DNA from: Rickettsiales bacterium
GTDB taxonomy: Bacteria > Pseudomonadota > Alphaproteobacteria > Rickettsiales > JALZUV01
Assembly (NCBI GenBank): GCA_023301245.1
Contig: JALZUV010000231.1
Coordinates: 1-13,270, forward strand
Length of the DNA: 13,270 nt
Direction: 5' to 3'
The number at the start of each line of letters is the position of its first letter. Position 1 is the first letter of the stretch. Positions 6,448 through 12,662 of the stretch are shown one piece after another. The position numbers and the translations under genes are program-made. The notes beneath the pieces are model-generated. The model saw only the letters and a program-made list of their open reading frames with translations, had not been told where the DNA came from and did not search any database.

Positions 6448-6743
6448 TTTATTTCTCCTAGTAATTTGACAATCGCCCAGCCTATAAACCCAAGCGAACC
6501 GCCAATAATTGTTTTGATAAATGCAGCAATAATTCCTGAATTAATTTGCTGAACGGTCATGCGCCATCGACGCAAATAGTTCATATCAGCGCGGATAGCC
6601 TCCGGCTTACTATCAGCATTTAACAAGCCTTGTTTATGAAGTCGCAAGTCAATCTGCTCATTCATCCATTGACGATTTTCGCGGCTAGAAATATGCATCA
6701 TCTCGGGCGCGGATGATTCTGTATTTGTACGAATAAACCACAT
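6444..6743 (-). CDS. Small membrane protein of the lysis cassette, function unknown
   Basis: I do not recognise this 99-residue protein with certainty. The N-terminal two thirds are polar and charged, with RENRQWMNEQIDLRLHKQ and IRADMNYLRRWRMTVQQ, probably helical. The last 30 residues form one hydrophobic glycine-containing segment (IIAAFIKTIIGGSLGFIGWAIV), followed by KLLGEIK. That gives an N-in or N-out single-pass protein. Similar small proteins with a LRRWR-like helix before a membrane segment occur beside alphaproteobacterial phage lysis genes. A holin partner, antiholin or anchor is possible but not shown. The start at 6743 is seven bases after the DUF2793 gene and has no strong ribosome-binding site; Met15 or Met16 are alternatives. 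The end overlaps the receiver gene by ATGA. Confidence 0.75.
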   Translation of the reverse strand: MWFIRTNTESSAPEMMHISSRENRQWMNEQIDLRLHKQGLLNADSKPEAIRADMNYLRRWRMTVQQINSGIIAAFIKTIIGGSLGFIGWAIVKLLGEIK

Positions 6744-6749
6744 AGGCGC

Positions 6750-7460
6750 TTAGAAGTTCCACGCGCCGCGGCTAGTGATAAAATGCACCACCACATTCAC
6801 TTCGCCTGCACTAAAATTGCCCCCATTGGCAGTAAGAGTTAATGGCGTATTTGCGTAATAAGCATGTGGGTGCTGGGTTAGCCCAATATTGGTGGTATCA
6901 AGCGCAATGGACACATTATCGCCATAACGTGCCGTATCGCCTGTAACGCCGAGGTCAAAACTTGTTGCCCCTGTAATGGCGCTGGTGACACGTGTGTTAA
7001 CGGCTAACACCGTTGCGCGGTTAGGAATTTCGAGGGTGCTATCGACACTCGCGCCGCTAAGTATGGTGATAGTTTCTTCTAGTCGTTCAATGCGTAAATA
7101 CTCGCCACTATCTTGCTGAATAAAACCATATTGCACCCATGCAGTGCCATTGAAAATATAGCGTGTTCCGTCCGCTTCATTCACCACATCTAGCCATTTA
7201 AAGGGTGCGGCAAACAACCAGCCATTATCGGTGTAGCAGGCAATCTCTTGTTCGTGACCAGCGAAAGCATCGGTAGGGCTTGCGCCAACAATATAACAAT
7301 CGCCTGCGCTGGGGCTTACGGGGGGCGCATTCTTAGCCAGCTCCAACACAGTAGGGCGGGTAAAGATATCGAGCAGGTTTAATGCATCATTATGCGTCAC
7401 CTCCTTCTGCGCTTGTGCGGTCAGAATATGCGGTAGATTTAGTTTTAGTGTGTTGGACAT
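6750..7460 (-). CDS. DUF2793 tail/fibre-associated protein
   Basis: The 236-residue protein opens with LNLPHILTAQAQKEVTHNDAL, the hallmark of DUF2793, found in GTA- and prophage-associated structural proteins of Alphaproteobacteria. After this N-terminal domain (about residues 1-115), with GDCYIVG and GTAWVQYG repeats of a beta-rich fold, comes a second part. It contains ITGATSFDLGV, GDTARYGDNVSIAL and LTLTANGGNFSAGEVNVVVHF, typical of a C-terminal beta-rich fibre or receptor-binding head. It probably attaches to the distal tail next to the large TIM-barrel protein, encoded 12 bases upstream, and may contact the recipient cell surface. A strong AAAGGAA site precedes the ATG. The exact role is not established for the family. 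Confidence 0.88.
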   Translation of the reverse strand: MSNTLKLNLPHILTAQAQKEVTHNDALNLLDIFTRPTVLELAKNAPPVSPSAGDCYIVGASPTDAFAGHEQEIACYTDNGWLFAAPFKWLDVVNEADGTRYIFNGTAWVQYGFIQQDSGEYLRIERLEETITILSGASVDSTLEIPNRATVLAVNTRVTSAITGATSFDLGVTGDTARYGDNVSIALDTTNIGLTQHPHAYYANTPLTLTANGGNFSAGEVNVVVHFITSRGAWNF

Positions 7461-7472
7461 GGTTGGTTCCTT

Positions 7473-10400
7473 TTAAAGAGTTATTTGCGCGGCATATCCG
7501 CGACCAATGGCGGCGGAAACTTGGCTGATGTGAATGCTGATACTGTTTTGCTTATTGCCAAAATCGGCAATCTGTTGGATGGCGCTATAGCTAACTTCGG
7601 GCACGAAACTTGTGAGAGTTCGCACCAAATTTTCTCCATTGAAAATATCGATTTCATAGAGCTCGCTATCCTCATTGAGCGGAGCATCAACCAGATCGCG
7701 CCAGTTGATTTCTGTACGACTGCGGCGCTTCCATTGGATAGTTAAATTGCCGCTTGAGTCGCGCACGCCTTTAACATGCACAGGCGCATAGGGTTTTAGC
7801 CCCACGCCTGTATGGGTAAAATTGCTACTTTCCACTTGCCCTAATGTTTGACCAATCGACACAGCGCGATAATGGCGCGGCAAGCCGATGAGGGCAGCGG
7901 AATTCACCTCCTGCGGGGTATTTTCGTTTAATAATACGAAACGTTCGCCAAGTGTATGGTGGCTCATCGCCCATTCCGTGCCTAAGCGCCCGCGCAATAA
8001 GCCCGTGAGTTTATATTGGCTTTCGCCAATCAGTTCGGCGGTAGAAAATTGCAAAATTTCATCACCCACCAGCGCCGCATTTGCACCGTTTAATAAAGCG
8101 TTTTGGGTGGTGGAAACTAACGTGCCATCGGCCAAAATATTCACGATAATTTCGGATAAGTTATCTTGAAAGGCATGATTCACTTGTGGTTTGGGCAGCG
8201 TTAGCACTGCGCCGCAGGTTGCACTATCTTGTTGCGTCAGAGTGCTGTTCCACGTTTGTTCATCATCGGGTGAACGGTATAAAACTGCGCCGCGCCAGCT
8301 TTCGCTTTCGCCACTCATGGCAACACGCAGCGGGGCTTGAGCAGGATTGTCGCTTGGCAGTAATGGAATATCTAGCAGCTTCAAACTTGTGCTGGGAGTG
8401 TAGGTTGGCAGCACAGGTTCATCGCCCGTATCCACCTCGCGATAAGCATCGTAAGTCGCCAAATCTTCCAACACTCCGCGCGCGCGAATACGATAGCCTT
8501 CGCCTAGCAGCATTTGGGTAATACGCACCGTATGGGTAATGTTATTATCCATCTGCAAAGTCACAATATCGGCAGGCTCTAAGGTTAGGGCGGTGGGTGG
8601 CAATTCAAACTCAAATTGCGTGCGGCCTGTCCATGCGGTATTCAAGCTGACTTCAGCAATTTGTTGCGCTTGCCCCTGCCCCATAACGAGCGGAAAATTT
8701 AGGGTCGCCTTTTCCTGACTAACCACATCCACTCGTTGCGCCATTTGATGCCCTGTTTGAAAATTGGTGGCTTGGTTAAGATAAATAACACTCACCTGTT
8801 GCGGCAAATCAACCTCCTGCATACGGTTGATAGTGACGAGACTTCGCCTATCTTGGTTATCGCTTGGCAGCAGATTATCTTGCGATAAATTGCGTTGCGA
8901 ATCGCCACCGCGTGGCACAAAACTTAAACGCCCATCTGACTCAACCACATCGAAAAAATATGCACCCATCAGCGATTCTAACGCCGCGCGGATAGATTTT
9001 TGCGTCATAAGAATATAACCATCCACCGTGCCTTCTAAGCGTGAAACATCGACCTGAGATTCGGATAAGCCAGAGCGTAAACATAAATCTTTCACGATAG
9101 CCGCAAGGCCAGAAACGCCGAGCTTTCCATTGACCCAATGCCCTGTTTTCCATAGGTCTCCATCGGCCCAGACAGATTTTAAATCAGGCCAATAAGGGTA
9201 AGGGCGCGCATCCCATGTCCAAACGAAACGCTGCGGAATCATGGTGGAATTTTGCCATTGCATTTCGGTGGCAAGTAAGCCCATACGCTGCGATAAATTA
9301 TCGAGCCGCCCTTGCGAAAAACGCGGGAAGAAACTTTCGGAACTGCTGGGGTCATAAAATACATTTGGCTGATTCGTCGCGCCATCAACCGAAGGGAAAC
9401 CATATTCGGTAAACCAAATCGGCTTACTTTCCCCCACCCATGCGGTGCTATTACTATCGGGGTTAGTGTGAGTATTTTTCCACCACCAGTCGATATTTTT
9501 CCATGCATATTCTTGGGATAATGGCGCGGTGCTAATGCGCTGTGCATCTGTATAATAGAAGCTCCACCCCTCGCCACTTGTCCAGCCCTCAACGGCATCT
9601 TCTAGGCTAATACTGTCTGATGGTTTATCGGTCAGCGGAAAGTAGGCATCAATGCCGACAAAGTCGATATTGGGCGATGCCCATAGCGGGTCAAGGTGAT
9701 ACCAACCGCCATCCGCATGGTGATATTCACTCCAATCGGCTGCATAGGTAATTTGAGTATTCGCCCCCATGATGCTTTTAACATAGGCCGCAAGAACAAC
9801 CAATTCATCAACTGCGGGGAAGTTTCTACTGCTGGCTGCACCATCATTGACGGCGGTAAGGCCAACCAGTTCCGAGCCAATAACAAATGCATCCACCTTA
9901 TCTTTTGTGAGGTTAGCGTAATGGCTTACAAATTCATTATAACCCTCAGCTTTTGTGAAGAAATTTGCGACATCAGCAGGGCTGCCAGATACACGCCCAC
10001 GCCATGGTTTATCCTCCACATCCATAAAGAACATCGGATAAAGCATCACCTTTAACCCCTTGGCTTTTAATGCATCAATATAACGCATAACACTAGAATC
10101 AGACGGCGTTCCCCCATAGCGCGGCACATCATCGACAAGGGTTATGAGCGGTGCCGAGTTGCGGTCATAGCCTGCCACTCCCCATTGGCTGGGTTGGGTG
10201 CGCGCTGTATTTTTAAACTCCACCGCTGGCTTGATAGTGCAATTACCCGCATCCAAATTATCGCCAAACCAAGTAACTACCACTCCTACCCATTCAAGGT
10301 TAGGGCAGGTTTCTAACATTTGATCAATCGACACTAATGCATTGGCGACACCTTGGTTATTATGGAGGTTCACCGCCGCGCGATAACCTGCGGGAAGAAA

Positions 10401-11135
10401 CTCTTCAAACACCGACTGCCCCGACTCTTTATAATGCACGATATCGTCATAAACGAACTCGCCCGAACCAGGGATCATCATCATGCTTTTAATGTGATGC
10501 TCCAACGGTTCGCCATCAATTTCGGCGGGCAGCACCTTGCGCGTAACTTCAAATGTGAAATTAGGAATGCGATTGCCGAAACTTGCCAACGGAAAATCTT
10601 CCACCACAATATAAGCCATCCCACGATAGGCAGGAGTAAGATTCGTTTGCTCGAATGATTCAATCAGCGGGTCAGGCAGTTGGTCTTCGCTACCTTTATA
10701 AATGCGGTAAGTGCCTTGCGACAAATCGAGCTGGAATGTATCGGCCCAAATGCGTTCAATATTATCAATTTCACCTTCGCAAATGGCGACAGCAAAACTG
10801 GCAAAATATGTGTAATTAGTGGCGCTGCTAGAACCGCCTCCCTTGCCGCCAGTTTCAACATTCGTGCCGACTTCTTTTAACGGGCGCGCCCAAATAACAT
10901 TGCCGCCCAGCCGCACCGAGCCATAAGTAATAGGAATTGACCCGCCATAGCTAGAAGCTTGAACGGCCAAATCTTCCAACCTTGCACCCTCGCGATGAAT
11001 GTCGCTTGAGAATAAGGCTTGGTCAATTTGCCCACCAATGGCCGCACCAAGTTGCGCGCCAATAACTGCCCCTGTAGGGCCACCCACCGCGCCGCCTATC
11101 GTTGCGCCAACAGCGCTTAAAATTACTGATGCCAT
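7473..11135 (-). CDS. GTA TIM-barrel tail protein, RcGTA g15 (megatron/host-specificity) homologue
   Basis: This is the largest protein in the window, 1,220 residues from the ATG at 11135. GGAAAG stands about nine bases before that start, and MASVILSAVGATIGG matches the glycine-rich hydrophobic N-terminus of the family. A further upstream frame extension to 11225 would overlap the lipoprotein start and lacks support. Roughly residues 280-660 form the GTA TIM-barrel domain, with ITYAADWSEY, IDFVGIDAYFPL, FTEYGFPSVDG and QPNVFYDPSSSE. Glu422 (IGSEL) and Glu577 (TEYG) fall where family members of the GH-A fold keep their catalytic pair. A Phage-tail_3-like region follows near 700-900, then a long C-terminal beta-rich part. 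In Rhodobacter capsulatus GTA the equivalent protein is at the tail tip and is thought to act in cell-envelope attachment or penetration. The gene is full length and unbroken. Confidence 0.93.
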   Translation of the reverse strand: MASVILSAVGATIGGAVGGPTGAVIGAQLGAAIGGQIDQALFSSDIHREGARLEDLAVQASSYGGSIPITYGSVRLGGNVIWARPLKEVGTNVETGGKGGGSSSATNYTYFASFAVAICEGEIDNIERIWADTFQLDLSQGTYRIYKGSEDQLPDPLIESFEQTNLTPAYRGMAYIVVEDFPLASFGNRIPNFTFEVTRKVLPAEIDGEPLEHHIKSMMMIPGSGEFVYDDIVHYKESGQSVFEEFLPAGYRAAVNLHNNQGVANALVSIDQMLETCPNLEWVGVVVTWFGDNLDAGNCTIKPAVEFKNTARTQPSQWGVAGYDRNSAPLITLVDDVPRYGGTPSDSSVMRYIDALKAKGLKVMLYPMFFMDVEDKPWRGRVSGSPADVANFFTKAEGYNEFVSHYANLTKDKVDAFVIGSELVGLTAVNDGAASSRNFPAVDELVVLAAYVKSIMGANTQITYAADWSEYHHADGGWYHLDPLWASPNIDFVGIDAYFPLTDKPSDSISLEDAVEGWTSGEGWSFYYTDAQRISTAPLSQEYAWKNIDWWWKNTHTNPDSNSTAWVGESKPIWFTEYGFPSVDGATNQPNVFYDPSSSESFFPRFSQGRLDNLSQRMGLLATEMQWQNSTMIPQRFVWTWDARPYPYWPDLKSVWADGDLWKTGHWVNGKLGVSGLAAIVKDLCLRSGLSESQVDVSRLEGTVDGYILMTQKSIRAALESLMGAYFFDVVESDGRLSFVPRGGDSQRNLSQDNLLPSDNQDRRSLVTINRMQEVDLPQQVSVIYLNQATNFQTGHQMAQRVDVVSQEKATLNFPLVMGQGQAQQIAEVSLNTAWTGRTQFEFELPPTALTLEPADIVTLQMDNNITHTVRITQMLLGEGYRIRARGVLEDLATYDAYREVDTGDEPVLPTYTPSTSLKLLDIPLLPSDNPAQAPLRVAMSGESESWRGAVLYRSPDDEQTWNSTLTQQDSATCGAVLTLPKPQVNHAFQDNLSEIIVNILADGTLVSTTQNALLNGANAALVGDEILQFSTAELIGESQYKLTGLLRGRLGTEWAMSHHTLGERFVLLNENTPQEVNSAALIGLPRHYRAVSIGQTLGQVESSNFTHTGVGLKPYAPVHVKGVRDSSGNLTIQWKRRSRTEINWRDLVDAPLNEDSELYEIDIFNGENLVRTLTSFVPEVSYSAIQQIADFGNKQNSISIHISQVSAAIGRGYAAQITL

Positions 11136-11153
11136 AGCTAAATTCTTTCCATA

Positions 11154-11193
11154 GTTGAAATATTTTTTGATAAATGTTATTCGTTTTTTCAAC
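11154..11193. repeat. Inverted repeat in the divergent spacer between g15-like gene and lipoprotein gene
   Basis: GTTGAAA at 11154-11160 is mirrored by TTTCAAC at 11187-11193, with a 26-base A+T-rich loop. It lies in the 78-base spacer that must hold the promoters of both the minus-strand tail gene and the plus-strand lipoprotein gene. Arms of seven bases may arise by chance; an operator or a weak stem-loop in the lipoprotein leader are the possibilities. Confidence 0.3.
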
Positions 11194-11213
11194 CAAACAG
11201 GAGATTCCCCATC

Positions 11214-11714
11214 ATGATGAAACAAACGACCGTAGTATTATTTGCCGCAACCATGCTTTCTGCCTGCTCGACTATTATGACGGGAACCTCGCAAGGCTTC
11301 ACCGTCATCACGCCCGAAGCGGAAGGCGCTAATTGCGACTTGCTAGATTCGAAAGGTAATAAATATTACGTGAGGGACACTCCGAACAGTGCAACCGTCA
11401 CAAAGGGTGATGGTCCCATGGTGGTTACATGTAAAAAAGCAGGCTTTAAAACTGAAACCGTAACCGTTGAAGAAGGTTTTGCTGGCGCTACCATTGGTAA
11501 TATTCTTCTTGGTGGCGGAATTGGCATTATTGTAGATGCCGCTTCTGGTGCTGCGCAAAAATACCCTTCTAGCGTGACTGTTTGGATGGAGCCTAACTCG
11601 TTCAAATCATCTGCTGCACGCACGCAGTGGCAGGAAAAAAGAGCAGAACATCTGTCTGATGTGAAGTCAAAAGAAGATACCAGAACTTCTGTACCAAACA
11701 AAAAACGACGTTAA
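11214..11714 (+). CDS. Conserved alphaproteobacterial lipoprotein, function unknown
   Basis: The 166-residue product has a lipoprotein signal: positively charged start, hydrophobic stretch VVLFAATML and lipobox LSAC with Cys18. Serine at +2 favours transfer to the outer membrane. The mature part follows a pattern I know from many alphaproteobacterial and some phage-borne lipoproteins: CSTIMTGTSQ, then a small beta domain with Cys41 (ANCDL) and Cys73 (VVTCKKAG), which may pair. A glycine-rich hydrophobic segment spans about residues 90-112 (GATIGNILLGGGIGIIVD), and a YPSSVTVWM strand follows. The C-terminus is very basic (NKKRR). Known members have no firm function. AGGAG at 11199-11203 supports the ATG at 11214. 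The gene is divergent from the large tail gene and stands between two genes that are neighbours in classical GTA clusters. Confidence 0.85.
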   Translation: MMKQTTVVLFAATMLSACSTIMTGTSQGFTVITPEAEGANCDLLDSKGNKYYVRDTPNSATVTKGDGPMVVTCKKAGFKTETVTVEEGFAGATIGNILLGGGIGIIVDAASGAAQKYPSSVTVWMEPNSFKSSAARTQWQEKRAEHLSDVKSKEDTRTSVPNKKRR

Positions 11715-11746
11715 ACAGCATTTTTTCTGCATATAGTCGCAATACC

Positions 11747-11778
11747 TTAACAAATCTTTAATAATCATTTGGTATAGT
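11747..11778 (+). promoter_or_regulatory. CtrA-type box and -10 element before the small lipoprotein gene
   Basis: TTAACAAATCTTTAA at 11747-11761 fits the CtrA full-site consensus TTAA-N7-TTAA exactly. TATAGT at 11773-11778 is a 5-of-6 -10 hexamer. The box covers the place of the -35 element, as in known CtrA-activated promoters of Alphaproteobacteria. A start about seven bases after the -10 would coincide with the ATG at 11785, giving a leaderless or very short leader. The match is exact but the motif is short and A+T-rich, so chance is possible. Confidence 0.45.
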
Positions 11779-11784
11779 GAGAGT

Positions 11785-12072
11785 ATGTTGAAAATACTTT
11801 CAGTTGTATCATCCTTACTTCTACTCACCGCTTGCGGTGATGGTATGAGCTTGTATGTCTCGAAAGAAAGGAACAACCATTACCGTACCTTCGCCCGTAT
11901 TACGGATGTAGAAGATACGGAAAGAATTCATTTTGAGGTCAAGAAACGTCATCGCGAAGTCATTGCCGAACGTATTTTATACCAAGATAAAAAAGCCTCC
12001 CTCTGTATCGCTGGCGGTAAACATAAAGACAAAGACTGGTCAAGTGGCCTCGTTTGGCGCTGGAACTACTAA
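11785..12072 (+). CDS. Small predicted lipoprotein, function unknown
   Basis: The 95-residue precursor has a clear lipoprotein signal: MLKILSVVSSLLLL followed by the lipobox LTAC with Cys17, leaving a mature protein of 79 residues. The mature part is rich in lysine, arginine and histidine (KKRHREV, KHKDKDW) and ends in a tryptophan-rich strand SSGLVWRWNY. I recognise no family. It probably sits at the inner or outer membrane facing the periplasm. It follows the larger lipoprotein gene by 70 bases and seems to have its own promoter, with a CtrA-type box. Its stop overlaps the convergent NlpC/P60 gene by four bases. Codon pattern, signal and spacing make it a real gene, though its short length leaves some doubt. 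Confidence 0.75.
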   Translation: MLKILSVVSSLLLLTACGDGMSLYVSKERNNHYRTFARITDVEDTERIHFEVKKRHREVIAERILYQDKKASLCIAGGKHKDKDWSSGLVWRWNY

Positions 12073-12497
12073 GTTTTAAAGCGAAATAATTTCACTAATT
12101 TTCTCTCCCATTGCTCATCAAGCCGATGCTCCACCACCTGTCGCGCAGGAGCATAAGCGTGGATAAGGGTGAGATACCCCTTCTGTTGGCCTATCACCCC
12201 CAAATGCCGCGCCGAACCATCTACCTTAAATAACCCAATTAGGCTTGCGCGCAATATCCGCGCACCTTTACAATGTTTCTTCAAACTCGCAAACAAGCGT
12301 TGCTCGTCTGGCAAATGCCCATAATCGAGCGCATCATGGTTGATAAGCGGCACGCCGTTTTCATCACGTAAATCGAGTTCTTGTGCAATGCCAACAAGCA
12401 AACCTAAGCAATCAACCCCCACGCCTTTTAAACGTCCTTGATGGTGAAAAGGTGTACCAACCCAGCCGCGCGCAGTCTGTATAATTTTATCATTCAT
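12069..12497 (-). CDS. NlpC/P60 family phage tail peptidase, RcGTA g14 homologue
   Basis: The 142-residue protein matches the phage-type NlpC/P60 cysteine peptidase family. The nucleophile is Cys30 in GTPFHHQGRLKGVGVDCLGLL; His98 in ARHLGVIG and the polar His113 in LIHAYAPARQVVEH complete the usual active site. These enzymes cut peptide crosslinks of peptidoglycan. In GTAs and siphophages they sit in the tail tip and help the tail cross the wall of the recipient cell. In R. capsulatus GTA the g14 peptidase gene lies directly before g15; here 933 bases with two oppositely oriented genes separate them, so it must be transcribed from its own promoter. GAGAA stands about seven bases before the ATG. 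No GTA gene precedes it: the next gene upstream points the other way. Confidence 0.9.
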   Translation of the reverse strand: MNDKIIQTARGWVGTPFHHQGRLKGVGVDCLGLLVGIAQELDLRDENGVPLINHDALDYGHLPDEQRLFASLKKHCKGARILRASLIGLFKVDGSARHLGVIGQQKGYLTLIHAYAPARQVVEHRLDEQWERKLVKLFRFKT

Positions 12498-12662
12498 TAT
12501 TATTTCTCATTCGTTACAGGGTGAAAGATAGTCGGAGAACAGCGCAGCGGATGAGCTGTCACATATCTTTAATATTTCGGTCACGTAAGTGTAATATTGC
12601 CTTGCTATTGTAGTTAGTAACGGGGCACATCGCCCACAAAAAACCACAAAGGGGATTCTAAA
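12498..12662. other. Longest gene-free spacer (165 bases), divergent promoters expected
   Basis: The stretch separates the minus-strand tail peptidase and the plus-strand amidotransferase-like gene, so it must contain both promoters. I see ribosome-binding sites at both ends but no convincing -35/-10 pair, terminator hairpin, repeat or small RNA signature. Confidence 0.4.

Larger units (their letters stand above)
5163..12497 (-). mobile_element. GTA/prophage-derived tail-tip and lysis module
   Basis: All minus-strand genes here belong to phage or gene-transfer-agent families. In order of transcription they are an NlpC/P60 tail peptidase (RcGTA g14-like), a TIM-barrel tail protein (g15-like), a DUF2793 fibre-like protein, a small membrane protein, a receiver domain, a GTA-type 3TM holin and a GH24 endolysin. 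Capsid, portal, terminase, tape-measure and integrase genes are absent, and no attachment site or flanking tRNA is visible. The genes are intact, which suggests selection rather than decay. Two plus-strand lipoprotein genes interrupt the module at 11214-12072. I infer a domesticated GTA fragment; a remnant of an ordinary siphophage is the alternative. Confidence 0.7.

Noticed and set aside
9239..9598. 119-residue minus-strand open frame inside the TIM-barrel tail gene
   Set aside because: It lies in another frame of the same strand as the large gene, has no family resemblance, and the long gene has clear conserved motifs across the same bases.
11136..11225. N-terminal extension of the large tail protein to the ATG at 11225
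   Set aside because: The extra 30 residues do not look like the family N-terminus, run into the start of the divergent lipoprotein gene, and a better ribosome-binding site precedes the ATG at 11135.
11715..11745. Terminator after the first lipoprotein gene
   Set aside because: GCATTTTTTCTGC near 11717 forms only a two- to three-base stem; not enough for a hairpin terminator.
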